Below, in pieces: positions 17,018-25,415 of a stretch of DNA of 64,000 bases. This DNA comes from CAVTWJ01 sp964525605 (GTDB lineage: Bacteria; Oederibacteriota; Muellerivitia; Muellerivitales; Muellerivitaceae), in assembly GCA_964525605.1 (NCBI GenBank), contig CAZGKT010000002.1:62001-126000 (forward strand), read 5' to 3'. Position numbers and translations under genes: made by a program. Each line of letters starts with the position of its first letter. Within the stretch, counting starts at the first letter, position 1. A model generated the notes under the pieces. That model was not told where the DNA came from. It did no database searches and saw nothing but the letters and a program-made list of their open reading frames with translations.

Positions 17018-17893
17018 ATGCGCCGCGACATTCAGTTTTATTCCGAAACCAGCCTCCTCCAGGGGCACCTCTACCTGCCCGAGGGTTCCTCGCCGGATTC
17101 GAAACTTCCCTGCGTCATCCTTTGCCATGGTTTCGCCGGGGTGAAGGAACTTCTCTTGCCCAAATTCGCGCAGGCCTTCGCCGAAAAGGGCTTCGCGGCC
17201 CTGACCTTTGATTACCGGGGTTTCGGCGCGAGCGGGGGCGAAAAGGGACGGCTGGTCTGGCGGGAACAGGTTCGGGATATCCGAAACGCCATCACCTTCG
17301 CGGGAACTTTGGATGAAGTGAATCCTGAAAAGATCGCCCTATGGGGAACTTCTTACGGGGGCGCTAACATTATTGAAACCGCTTCGCAGGACCACAGGGT
17401 GAAATGCCTGGTCGTGCAGATATCCTTCGGGGATGGGGAGCGGGTGATCACGGGAGGCCAAACTCCCGAGCAGAAGGAAAAGCTTTTGACCATGCTGGAA
17501 AAGGCCTGGCAGAGGGAGGTGGCCAAGGGACGGCCCATGATGCTTCCCATCGAGCAGATATTGACCGACGCCCAGTCGAAGCAGTTTTTCAAAGACAACG
17601 TTCAGGAATTTCCCTGCCTGGATTCCAAACTATCCATGCTCTTCATCAAGCACACCCTTGAATATCACCCCGAAAATAGCCTGCCCCATCTGCGCATTCC
17701 CATCCTGATTCTGGGTGCCGAAAAAGACGAAACGAACCCCATCGCGGAAACCCAATCCCTTTATGCCAAAGCCAATGAGCCCAAGCGCCTCCATATCATC
17801 AAGGGCGCAGGGCATTATGAGGTTTATAAGGGAAGTTTCTTTGAGGAAGCCTTCGGCGTGGAGTTGGAGTGGTTACAAAAACACCTGGTTTAA
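17018..17893 (+). CDS. alpha/beta hydrolase
   Basis: A 291-residue alpha/beta-hydrolase-fold protein. I chose the ATG at 17018 because GAGGAG lies seven bases upstream and the family begins just before the first strand; a longer frame from 16934 would add a spurious leader. The oxyanion region HGFAG is near residue 37, the nucleophile elbow GTSYGG puts Ser at about 112, and the acid and base follow at Asp 237 (GAEKDETN) and His 266 (GAGHYEVY). It resembles cytosolic esterase/acylpeptidase-type hydrolases with a lid insertion between residues 140 and 210. The substrate is unknown. It is divergent from the glycosyltransferase gene. Confidence 0.85.
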   Translation: MRRDIQFYSETSLLQGHLYLPEGSSPDSKLPCVILCHGFAGVKELLLPKFAQAFAEKGFAALTFDYRGFGASGGEKGRLVWREQVRDIRNAITFAGTLDEVNPEKIALWGTSYGGANIIETASQDHRVKCLVVQISFGDGERVITGGQTPEQKEKLLTMLEKAWQREVAKGRPMMLPIEQILTDAQSKQFFKDNVQEFPCLDSKLSMLFIKHTLEYHPENSLPHLRIPILILGAEKDETNPIAETQSLYAKANEPKRLHIIKGAGHYEVYKGSFFEEAFGVELEWLQKHLV

Positions 17894-17927
17894 CTCAACT
17901 TTCAAGCAAACACGGAATTTAAAGGAT

Positions 17928-18392
17928 TCAGGTTTCGTCCGCCCGTTTGTAGCTGAGGATTTCGCTAAGCTCTGAGGCCAGGTCCGTCCCTTTCATCCAT
18001 TCGCTCGAAACATCTTTCACCATGATCCGGGGATCATCCGCGATTTCCACCATGGTTTCCCAGGCGAGAACAGACATTCGGGCGTGATATTGCAGGGAGA
18101 AGATCGAAACCTGCTCGTGACTTTCAAACATATTCTTAAAAAATTCCCGTTCGGAAGCATTATTTAGCATCAGGGCTCCCGCCTCCCCATCCAGAATAAT
18201 GGGATAGTCCCCCGCGGGCCTGGCGCACACGAATTCAAGAAACAAAACCAAGTGATTGTTCCCTTTTCGTTGGATGCCTCTGCGATTGGAATTGATCTCA
18301 AATGTTTCGATCGTGGTGTTCTTGATCTTGGGCGAAAAATAATTCTTGAAGGTATATTCGCCCGGGACGAAGAGTAGAAATTCTTTGATCAT
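17928..18392 (-). CDS. hypothetical protein
   Basis: A 154-residue soluble protein that I do not recognise. It has no signal peptide or membrane segment. Strand-rich N-terminal sequence (FLLFVPGEYTFKNYF, TIETFEINSNRRG) is followed by a helical C-terminal third containing MSVLAWETMVEIADDPR. It sits convergent with the hydrolase gene and upstream of the ThiF-type gene's 3' end. Codon use is similar to its neighbours, so I treat it as a real gene of unknown function. Confidence 0.55.
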   Translation of the reverse strand: MIKEFLLFVPGEYTFKNYFSPKIKNTTIETFEINSNRRGIQRKGNNHLVLFLEFVCARPAGDYPIILDGEAGALMLNNASEREFFKNMFESHEQVSIFSLQYHARMSVLAWETMVEIADDPRIMVKDVSSEWMKGTDLASELSEILSYKRADET

Positions 18393-18434
18393 GTCGGTTG
18401 CTTGAAGGAAACCTCGCGAGGATTGTGGAGCATA

Positions 18435-19142
18435 TTAGGACTTACATGCTGATTCGGCTATTTTTTCTTCCACCATCCCTTTCCCGCAGGCTTCGCACTG
18501 GGGGTTACGGCCGGGAACAATGGACCGGAGTGTGTGTTTTTGAAGATCCACTTTCCAAAGCCTTAAGGGCCTTTCCCCTTTTAGCAAACGAATAACCTCG
18601 CGCGCCGCCAGGGTCCCCACCGTCTGGGAGAAGGAACCCAATACCCCCGCCTCCCGGCAGGTGGGCATGGCAAAGGGAGGGGGGATTTTAGGAATCAGAC
18701 ACCGCAAACAGGCCGTTTCACCCGGAGCCACCGCCAGCACTTGGCCCTCGAACATCACCACCCCCGCGTGGACGTAGGGTTTGTAAAGTTTTACGCACCA
18801 ATCATTCAGGAAGAATTTCTTTTCCAGCCGGTCCAGACCATCCACTACCAGGTCAAAGTGGGATAGGACCTTTTCAACGTTGGAAGCATCCAGGGCTTCT
18901 GGGATCATCTCGAAGGAGCCCTGCGGGAAAAGTTTCGACAGGCGTTTCTGGGCGGTTTCGGCCTTCGGTTTTCCCAGATCTCCATCCGAATAAAGAATCT
19001 GGCGGTGCAAATTAGAAAGCTCGACTTTGTCCGGGTCTATAAGGGTTAAATGCCCATAACCCTCGGCGGCAAGGCCCAGGGAAGCTGGACACCCCAGCCC
19101 GCCCACTCCCACAATTAAAATTTTAGTGTCTTTATTTCTCAT
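18435..19142 (-). CDS. ThiF/MoeB/HesA-family E1-like adenylyltransferase
   Basis: A 235-residue E1-like enzyme, expected to adenylate the C-terminal glycine of a ubiquitin-like sulfur carrier using ATP. The nucleotide-binding loop GVGGLG is at residues 12-17, followed by the LIDPDKVELSNLHRQ segment with Asp 36 and Arg 47. The CLRC and CEAC pairs (about 145 and 222) would bind zinc, and Cys 162 in PTCREAGVLG is the candidate active-site cysteine. The ATG at 19142 has GGGAG upstream; a start at 19169 would overlap the aldo/keto reductase gene. It is the only complete E1 in the window, so it could serve the CysO-like carrier at 40.1 kb. It may equally be the MoeB or ThiF of the cell. Confidence 0.85.
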   Translation of the reverse strand: MRNKDTKILIVGVGGLGCPASLGLAAEGYGHLTLIDPDKVELSNLHRQILYSDGDLGKPKAETAQKRLSKLFPQGSFEMIPEALDASNVEKVLSHFDLVVDGLDRLEKKFFLNDWCVKLYKPYVHAGVVMFEGQVLAVAPGETACLRCLIPKIPPPFAMPTCREAGVLGSFSQTVGTLAAREVIRLLKGERPLRLWKVDLQKHTLRSIVPGRNPQCEACGKGMVEEKIAESACKS

Positions 19143-19158
19143 CTCAAGACTCCCCGGA

Positions 19159-20142
19159 TCAATAAACACCCCGAACGTGTCTCTTCACGAGGGCGTTATA
19201 AAACCCCCGCATGTCTTGATGCATTTTTTCCGAAAGCGGGGGCAAGGAGCTGGCCTTGGCGTTTTCGATGGCCTGCGCGGGGGTTTTTCCGCCGGGGATC
19301 AAGGTCGTGACCGCGTCGAAATCGAGACACCAACGATTGGCCATCTGGGACAGGGTCATCCCTTTGGGAAGCATTGTTTTTAGTTGGTCCGCCAGCTCCA
19401 CGCCCTTTTCAAAAGGAATCCCCGCGAAGGTTTCACCCACGTTGAAGGCCTGCCCATCCCGGTTATAGGTGCGATGATCCTGGGGCGCGAACTGAGTGTC
19501 TCTCGTATATTTGCCCGCTAGAAGCCCACTGGCCAATGGTAGCCGAATGATGAGAGCTATTCCCTTCTCTTTAGCTTTATCAAAAAGTATATCAATGGGC
19601 TTCTGTCGGAAGAGATTGAAGATAATCTGGAGAGATTCAAGACCCTCCTGTTCAAGGCAAAGAAGGGCCTGGTCCATGGATTCCACGCTTACGCCGAAAC
19701 GCTTGATTTTGCCCATCTTCTTCAATTTTAGGAGCCACGTGAACATATCGCCTTTTTGCAATTCGGAGGTGGGGGGGCAATGAAGTTGGGTCAAATCGAG
19801 GGATTCCAACCCCAGACGCTCCAGAGAACCATCCGTATGTTTTTCAAATGATTCCCATGTGAAATTGGCCGTTCCGCCAGGTTGGGGAAAACGGATGATC
19901 TTGGTGGCCACGAAAACCTTGGCCTTGGTTTCCTTCAGGAATTTTCCAATCAAGGTTTCGCTTCGGCCCGCGCCGTAAACGTCTGCGGTGTCAAAAAAGT
20001 CCACGCCTGAATCATAGGCGGCTTTCATCGTCTCGAAGGCCTGGGAATCGGAAACCTCACCCCAATCGCCCCCGAACTGCCAGGTACCCAGCCCCACCTC
20101 GGATACTTCAGGCCCCGATTTGCCGAATTGACGCTTTTTCAA
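19159..20142 (-). CDS. aldo/keto reductase
   Basis: A 327-residue NADPH-dependent oxidoreductase of the AKR superfamily, with a TIM-barrel fold. The catalytic tetrad is visible: Asp 51 and Tyr 56 (FFDTADVYGAGRSE), Lys 81 (VATKI) and His 121 (TQLHCP). The C-terminal coenzyme-binding segment contains TLIPGGKTPAQ, near the usual R/K-rich NADPH site. The substrate is unknown, as is common for this family. It is just upstream of the E1-like gene on the same strand and may be co-transcribed with it, without an obvious shared pathway. Confidence 0.9.
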   Translation of the reverse strand: MKKRQFGKSGPEVSEVGLGTWQFGGDWGEVSDSQAFETMKAAYDSGVDFFDTADVYGAGRSETLIGKFLKETKAKVFVATKIIRFPQPGGTANFTWESFEKHTDGSLERLGLESLDLTQLHCPPTSELQKGDMFTWLLKLKKMGKIKRFGVSVESMDQALLCLEQEGLESLQIIFNLFRQKPIDILFDKAKEKGIALIIRLPLASGLLAGKYTRDTQFAPQDHRTYNRDGQAFNVGETFAGIPFEKGVELADQLKTMLPKGMTLSQMANRWCLDFDAVTTLIPGGKTPAQAIENAKASSLPPLSEKMHQDMRGFYNALVKRHVRGVY

Positions 20143-20191
20143 TTTTTACCCCTTGCCATGATTTTGCACCTGTCGAATGTATAGGACCCCT

Positions 20192-21799
20192 TCATGGGTT
20201 TCCAGCCACCAAATGAATAATCACATCTTTCAAACGAACCCCATTCAAGGTGAAAAGCACCCGGTAATACCCCGGCAAGGCGTCCCGGCCCGACTCGTTC
20301 TTCCCATCCCAAACCGCCCAGTCATCCGATTCGTTAATGGCTCTTTTTTGATAGATGGAGCGAATCAATTGTCCCTGCGAATCATAAATCGCCAATTGGT
20401 AAATACCCGGACCATCGGCGAAATTGACGTAAAGGTTGGCGGGAGGCATGGGAACTTCCAGGGTCTGGGCCTGGGAATTCGTCAAGGCTGGAGAAGGGGT
20501 TGGCGTCGCCCAAAGAGGCAGGATGGGCAGGGGGGTGGGTGTGCTGGAAGGCGGCCGATAAAGCCAATCAACGGTGGGAGTTGGAGTGAGGAGGATGGGT
20601 TGAAAACTCACAACGGTCGCGGGAGAGGAAGGCGCTGCTAAATAAGCCGAAGTGAGTCGATGGGTTCTCTTTGTTTTCTTAACCACCGTGGGTTTGGGGG
20701 TCGGTTCGACGGGAAAAGGAGTTGGTATGGCGAAGAACGGGGTGGGTTGAGAATAAACCCTCGGCCAGGGCGTAAAGCTAGCCGTCGGATACCAGGCAAA
20801 ATAAACGGTCGGGGTGAATGGCGGGGTAGGCGTTGAAGTGAACGAATAGGTGGATGTCGCGGTGGAAGTGAAAGGACGCGTGAAGGTTGGTGTAAAAGTC
20901 CAGGGCCGCGTGACCGTGGGCGTGAATGCGGGACGGGCCAAATGCGGATGAGGCATTTCCTCGTGCCGGGGGCCTTCCGGAGGCCGATAGGCAGGCTGAG
21001 GTAAGGCCGTGGGCGGCACCAAAACCAGCTGACGGGGTTTTGGGGTTCCCAGTGGGAGCACTTTCCTATTTGGTTTTGGAACAGAGATGAGGCTCGGCCT
21101 GTTCTGAGGAAGCGGTGTGGGTGTGAGACAGAGCGGGTTTTGGCTGATGGGAAGGCTGAAATAACGCCGGAACAAGTGGCGTTCTCCTGGCATCAACGCC
21201 TTAGGTTCCATCGATCGGGCCGAGAGAAAAATAGCTTTTTCGCCCGAGCGCGGGTCTTTCACTTGCGCGCATTGGGGCAGTCGAAATAAGGTCGGGAATG
21301 CGGAAGTCCAGGAAGCGTCGTTGAAGAATTTATTGTGCCATTCGGCTGGTTCGGAATCCGCCTGATCGGCCAGGTAGAGGGCCCGATGCTGATCCGACTC
21401 ATTACTGGAGAGAACCACTTCCCTTCCGTCGGACAATTTTAATATCAGGAAATAGCCGAATCCCACCGAAGGGTCCGAGGCAAATTTATTTTTTAAGGTG
21501 GTTTTTGTGATTTCAATGGCCAGGATATTTTCGCGGGAAAAATAACAAAGGCTATTGGGTTTCGCCGTGATAATTTTAGTATCCGCGTTCGCGGGAGTAT
21601 GGGGCTGGGAATCGACAATGGGCACGTCATTGAGCCAAAGGTCGGCCCAATCGTCCACGCTGATGTAAAAGGTCGCGGATACCAGGTAGGGATCCTGTGT
21701 TTGTGAAAAGGCGGGCGTGGCGAGACCGATAAAAAAGCTTAACGCCAAAATGGGAAGGGCGCCGCAAAAAGCCCGGGCCATGGAGGATTTCACTTTCAT
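20192..21799 (-). CDS. secreted Thr/Pro-rich protein with FlgD-like C-terminal domain
   Basis: A 535-residue exported protein. After a signal peptide (cleavage after ATPAFS), residues 35-210 form a beta-rich domain of unknown type, with DDWADLWLNDVPI resembling a carbohydrate-binding jelly roll. A long Pro/Thr-rich stretch follows (about 230-440, with TFTPTFTRPFTSTATSTYSF). The final 90 residues are a FlgD-like domain (IYQLAIYDSQGQLIR, then DDWAVWDGKNESGRD and GYYRVLFTLNG). The last domain is clearly related to the C-terminus of the giant protein at 1.8-11.8 kb, so both may share an export or anchoring route. Monocistronic. Confidence 0.75.
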   Translation of the reverse strand: MKVKSSMARAFCGALPILALSFFIGLATPAFSQTQDPYLVSATFYISVDDWADLWLNDVPIVDSQPHTPANADTKIITAKPNSLCYFSRENILAIEITKTTLKNKFASDPSVGFGYFLILKLSDGREVVLSSNESDQHRALYLADQADSEPAEWHNKFFNDASWTSAFPTLFRLPQCAQVKDPRSGEKAIFLSARSMEPKALMPGERHLFRRYFSLPISQNPLCLTPTPLPQNRPSLISVPKPNRKVLPLGTPKPRQLVLVPPTALPQPAYRPPEGPRHEEMPHPHLARPAFTPTVTRPWTFTPTFTRPFTSTATSTYSFTSTPTPPFTPTVYFAWYPTASFTPWPRVYSQPTPFFAIPTPFPVEPTPKPTVVKKTKRTHRLTSAYLAAPSSPATVVSFQPILLTPTPTVDWLYRPPSSTPTPLPILPLWATPTPSPALTNSQAQTLEVPMPPANLYVNFADGPGIYQLAIYDSQGQLIRSIYQKRAINESDDWAVWDGKNESGRDALPGYYRVLFTLNGVRLKDVIIHLVAGNP

Positions 21800-21861
21800 A
21801 GACGCTCAGGATATCACGGCTTGGGCGGGCAAAACTTCCCGGCAAAACCAAGAACCAATAT

Positions 21862-21965
21862 CCAACACAAAGCCACGAAGACACAAAGATCACCAAAACA
21901 ATTTAATTGCCGTTATCCAACGGAATTCTTTCCTTGCGTAGTTTTTGGGGTCTTAGTGTCTTTAT
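21862..21965. repeat. degenerate copy of the CACGAAG/CACAAAG hairpin repeat
   Basis: A left arm starting CCAACACAAAGCCACGAAG at 21862 is followed about 55 bp later by a decayed inverse arm (21941-21965, containing TCTTAGTGTCTTTA). It belongs to the same family as the two better preserved copies at 39994-40087 and 40499-40592. Confidence 0.7.
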
Positions 21966-22076
21966 CCCCCCATCGTTCCATAGGAGCAAAGGAACGCCGG
22001 GACGATACCGGCCTCATTAAAAAGCGTTCATAGAAGGTCGGCATGTGTTAGATGTTGAATGTATTTTCGGTTCGGA

Positions 22077-23033
22077 TCAGCGTCGGCCCTCCATGGCTTC
22101 CCCCAGGGGGTCCTGAAGGTAATAGGCCACTTCCGCGCCGAAAAGAATGATGGTCCAGGAAATATAAAACCAGATGAGGATGACCGGGAAAACCCACAGG
22201 GCGCCGTAAACGTGGGAATGTTCCAGAACATGGACCGTGTAGTAGTTCATGATCTCCCGCGCGATTTCAAGCGCCAGGGACGCCATGAAACCCGCCCAAA
22301 CCGCCCCCCGAAGGTGCACTTTCGTGTGGGGAACCAGAAAAAACAAAAGGGAGCAGCAGATCCATAGGGCAAGGAAAGAATAAAAGATAGGAATGAAGGG
22401 AAGGCCCAGAATAGGCCGCAATAAGGCCAAGCCTTGAATCCATCCCTTGAAGGTCAGCCAGAGGACGGCCGCCATCGGAGCCCCCACCAGGAAACCCATG
22501 TGCCGGATAATCTGGGCGCCGACCGGCCGGCCTTTCGGTATGCCCCAAAGGTAATTGAAAGAAATTTCCACGTCGCGCAAGAGGAGAAAAACCACCACCG
22601 CGAAGGCAATCAAGCCCGTAAACCCCACCCGGCGGGCGTGGCTGGCGAACTTGTCCATGGAGGAGCGTATTTCTTCCTTGCCCGCCTGGTTAAGGGTCTG
22701 CATCTTGGCCATATCGACATCGTTCAGCGTGGGGTCGTGTTCCAGATCTTCGACCGGATAGATGACGTCCACGATTTTGTCGAGGATCGCTCCCCTTTTT
22801 TCCGCGAAAGCCTGGCCCGAAAGAAGCGCCATCGCAATGGCCAGGGCCGGAACCAGCGCCAGGATCGTCTTGAACGCCATGGAGCTGGCGTAAAGACGCT
22901 TGTGCGCCAGGGGTCGGTTCTTGTTGTGAATCAGGGTTTTCTTGATAGCGGAGACCAGAAGAAGGAAATTGCGCCCGGGGCGTAAAACTTTCCTTTCCCT
23001 CAAGGGGGTTTTCCCAAGATAATTCGTTCCCAA
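22077..23033 (-). CDS. YihY/BrkB family membrane protein
   Basis: A 318-residue integral membrane protein of the YihY/UPF0761 family, once mislabelled RNase BN. About six membrane helices are evident, with the N-terminal segment SSMAFKTILALVPALAIAMALL typical of the family and a C-terminal HVYGALWVFPVILIWFYISWTIILFGAE block. Between helices one and two lies a charged loop of about 70 residues, longer than I expect. The native start could be one of several upstream codons. The function of the family is not settled; roles as transporter or flippase have been proposed. Monocistronic. Confidence 0.85.
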   Translation of the reverse strand: MGTNYLGKTPLRERKVLRPGRNFLLLVSAIKKTLIHNKNRPLAHKRLYASSMAFKTILALVPALAIAMALLSGQAFAEKRGAILDKIVDVIYPVEDLEHDPTLNDVDMAKMQTLNQAGKEEIRSSMDKFASHARRVGFTGLIAFAVVVFLLLRDVEISFNYLWGIPKGRPVGAQIIRHMGFLVGAPMAAVLWLTFKGWIQGLALLRPILGLPFIPIFYSFLALWICCSLLFFLVPHTKVHLRGAVWAGFMASLALEIAREIMNYYTVHVLEHSHVYGALWVFPVILIWFYISWTIILFGAEVAYYLQDPLGEAMEGRR

Positions 23034-23132
23034 CGCTTCCCTTCCTTGCCGCTTTCGATGGAAGGTTATTCTAAACTATGAACTCCCATTCCCGAATATT
23101 ACATGGGAATTAAAAATTAATTTGAGGCCGCC

Positions 23133-23744
23133 TTGACCGAATTACACGATTTCCCGTTGAAGAGCCGTACTCCTCCCGCCTGGGCGCCCCTGGCCCTGGC
23201 GGATCCCCTGGCCTTGCTGGCCGACCAGGCTTATCTAGAAAAAAAGGCGGCCAATAACGCCCTGGAGTTCTTGAACCTTTGGTCCTCCGGGGAGGCGCCC
23301 GACCGCTGGTTGACCTCCGTCGCGGCCATCGCGAAGGATGAGACCCAACATCTGGCTATGGTTTTAAAGCTATTGGAAAAAAGGGGAGGTACTCTGCCCC
23401 GCACCCACAAAAATCCATACGCCCTTGCCCTGCAACAGCTGGTGCGTAAAGGAAAGGGACCGGAGGAACTGGCGGACCGTTTGTTGGTCTCGGCCTTGAT
23501 TGAGGCTCGGTCCTGCGAGCGTTTTGAACGATTGGCCGAGGCGTCGGATGAGGCCGAACTATCCCGTTTTTTCGGCTCGCTCGTCAAAAGCGAAAGCGGC
23601 CATTACCGTATATTCATCGAGATGGCAAAAAAGATCGAGGCGGGCGAAAAGGTCAGCGCGCGATGGCGCCAGCTGGCGGAAAAGGAAGTGGAAATTATCG
23701 AGACCCAGCCTGTCGGCTCCAGGGTTCACGGCGGGTATAAATAA
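23133..23744 (+). CDS. miaE: MiaE-like tRNA 2-methylthio-N6-isopentenyladenosine hydroxylase
   Basis: A 203-residue four-helix-bundle diiron protein of the MiaE family, which hydroxylates the isopentenyl group of ms2i6A37 in tRNA using O2. The iron-ligand pattern is visible: E in LEKKAANNALE, ExxH in AKDETQHLAM, E in LIEARSCERF, and ExxH in SESGHYRIF. The start is TTG at 23133 with GAGG upstream; no ATG is available. An oxygen-requiring enzyme next to a genome region with an oxygen-sensitive PFOR suggests a facultative or microaerophilic life. It would depend on MiaA and MiaB elsewhere. Divergent from yihY. Confidence 0.85.
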   Translation: MTELHDFPLKSRTPPAWAPLALADPLALLADQAYLEKKAANNALEFLNLWSSGEAPDRWLTSVAAIAKDETQHLAMVLKLLEKRGGTLPRTHKNPYALALQQLVRKGKGPEELADRLLVSALIEARSCERFERLAEASDEAELSRFFGSLVKSESGHYRIFIEMAKKIEAGEKVSARWRQLAEKEVEIIETQPVGSRVHGGYK

Positions 23745-23783
23745 CTCAACCCCGTCCCCGGGTTAAAAAAGGGCGGGGTTGAG
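23745..23783. terminator. hairpin between convergent genes
   Basis: A perfect 10-bp stem (CTCAACCCCG with CGGGGTTGAG) encloses a 19-nt loop right after the miaE-like stop codon and before the convergent small gene. No U-run follows the plus-strand stem, so termination efficiency is uncertain. Confidence 0.6.
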
Positions 23784-23809
23784 AAAACGGTTTAAAAGTT
23801 CTGGCATCC

Positions 23810-24067
23810 TTAGTTGATCGGCGTACTTCCCGGATTCGCGGGATACTGATCCACCGATCGCGCGGCTTTGGGAGTCGACCCGCTCGGCTTTGGCGCGAAA
23901 GCCTTGGGCTTCGGAGCCGATTTTTTTGACGGTGCCGCCGACTTGACGGGCGTCAAAAGTTTTTGGATCTTCGCCAACAGTTTTTCGCCGTCTTCGCCGT
24001 GCTTCTTGATCTTTTTCACGAGCTTTTCAGCTTTTTTAAAAAGCTTCTTCTCTTTTTTCTCTTTCAT
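23810..24067 (-). CDS. small Lys/Ala/Pro-rich basic protein
   Basis: An 85-residue highly basic protein. The ATG at 24067 follows a strong GGAGGGG site, so I prefer it to an upstream in-frame ATG. The first 40 residues form a lysine-rich amphipathic helix (KEKKEKKLFKKAEKLVKKI), and the rest is a Lys/Pro/Ala tail resembling histone-H1-like bacterial DNA-binding tails. It lies convergent with miaE. Nucleic-acid binding is plausible from composition alone; I do not recognise a family. Confidence 0.55.
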   Translation of the reverse strand: MKEKKEKKLFKKAEKLVKKIKKHGEDGEKLLAKIQKLLTPVKSAAPSKKSAPKPKAFAPKPSGSTPKAARSVDQYPANPGSTPIN

Positions 24068-24248
24068 GCCAGCCCCTCCCTTGATCGATGGACCCATTCT
24101 AGAATTGCAGGAAGTGTCAGGTTCGATTCATGGATTTATTATAACGCCGAGCCAAGGGCTCCCCTTTTCAACCGACCCGCCTTTAGAAGATTTAACATTG
24201 GAGGTTTTCGTTCGAGTTTCGGCCTTTTTTGGGGAAAATCGATCCTCC

Positions 24249-24887
24249 TTAGGCTTGCTGGCTTTGAAGCAGGGCCTGTTTGAAGGCTGAAACCGGCTGG
24301 GCGCCCGAAACGGCGAACTGGTTGTTAAACACAAAAAAGGGAACGCCGGTTACGCCCAGGTCGTAGGCCTTTTCTTCCGATTCCTTCACTTCCTTCCCGC
24401 CTTCATCACTTTTTAAAAAGGCTTCCACCTTGGCTTTATCCAAGCCAACCGAACCTGCCAATTCCACAAGGGTTCCGGCCTGGGTTAAGTCCTTCCCATC
24501 GGTGAAATACGCCTTAAAAAAAGCGTCGTGCAGTTCCCTGTCTTTGCCCTCTTTTTCAGCGAACCAGAGAACCCGGTGGGCTTGGAAGGTATTGGGAATT
24601 TTCTTCACGAGATCAAAACGATAGTGCAGGCCTACCTCTTTTCCCAGGTCGGCCAAGCGGGCATGGGCCGCTTCCAGGGCTTTCTCGCTCCCCATTTTGG
24701 ATCCCAGGTAGGCGTGATGATCGATCCCCTCTTCAGGGGTGGATGGATTCAGTTCATACGGGAGAAAACGGACTTGAACAGGGCCGCCGTCCCATTCCGC
24801 CAGGGCCATCTCAAGCCTTTTTTTCCCCAGATAACACCAGGGGCAAATCATGTCGGAATAGACATCAATGGAAAGGGTTGAAACCAT
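24249..24887 (-). CDS. FrnE-like DsbA-family oxidoreductase
   Basis: A 212-residue thioredoxin-fold protein of the DsbA/FrnE group. The CPWC redox motif lies at residues 15-18, inside DMICPWCYLGKKR, and the family's cis-proline strand appears as TGVPFFVFNNQFAVSG near the C-terminus. There is no signal peptide, so it should act in the cytosol, as FrnE relatives are thought to do in disulfide handling or oxidative stress. The start at 24887 follows AGGAGG; a longer frame is unlikely. Monocistronic or loosely linked with the downstream small gene. Confidence 0.88.
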   Translation of the reverse strand: MVSTLSIDVYSDMICPWCYLGKKRLEMALAEWDGGPVQVRFLPYELNPSTPEEGIDHHAYLGSKMGSEKALEAAHARLADLGKEVGLHYRFDLVKKIPNTFQAHRVLWFAEKEGKDRELHDAFFKAYFTDGKDLTQAGTLVELAGSVGLDKAKVEAFLKSDEGGKEVKESEEKAYDLGVTGVPFFVFNNQFAVSGAQPVSAFKQALLQSQQA

Positions 24888-24945
24888 AGAATCCTCCTGG
24901 AAATGGAACATAGGATTCCACGCTTAAGGAAAGCAAGACCCGAGT

Positions 24946-25374
24946 TCAGCCTTTTTTCTTTCGGTTCTCGATGATTTGCGAAAAGAGGTCCAGATCCCCA
25001 CGGTTCACGGCTAGGATCATCATACCCACGCTGAAAACCATTTCTTTCATTTCGGCGCCAAAGCCGACCGCCTTGGTTTGCAGGAGGAATTTGAGTTTGC
25101 AGTGGTAATCCGCCAGAAAAAGGGTGACCTCCAAAAACATGCCGTCGCGTAGCGGGTCCTGGCTGCAATAACGCAGTTTACCGGCCACGAGATCTTCTGC
25201 GGTGCTTCGAAGCAGATGCCCCAAGGTTCGGGGTAGGTCTTGGCCCCGGAAGGGAGTCTTGGCGTAGGGAGGACTCTTGAGGAGAAGGGCGGCTTCCGGG
25301 GCGGCCACCACCCGGTAATCCGTCAAGATCGGGTCTTTGGGATGAGTCGGCGTCTCGATCCAACCTTTTTTCAT
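24946..25374 (-). CDS. hypothetical protein, possibly a divergent PilZ-like domain
   Basis: A 142-residue soluble protein that I cannot assign firmly. The C-terminal half (GMFLEVTLFLADYHCKLKF, then LLQTKAVGF and VFSVGMMILAVNRGD) has the strand spacing of a PilZ-like barrel, but no RxxxR or D/NxSxxG signature is present, so c-di-GMP binding is not supported. The N-terminus is proline-rich. It is preceded by the methyltransferase gene on the same strand with a 41-bp gap, so the two may be co-transcribed. Confidence 0.55.
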   Translation of the reverse strand: MKKGWIETPTHPKDPILTDYRVVAAPEAALLLKSPPYAKTPFRGQDLPRTLGHLLRSTAEDLVAGKLRYCSQDPLRDGMFLEVTLFLADYHCKLKFLLQTKAVGFGAEMKEMVFSVGMMILAVNRGDLDLFSQIIENRKKKG

Positions 25375-25415
25375 GGATCTGCCTCTGCTTTCTTTGATTC
25401 AACGCCCCTATTCTA

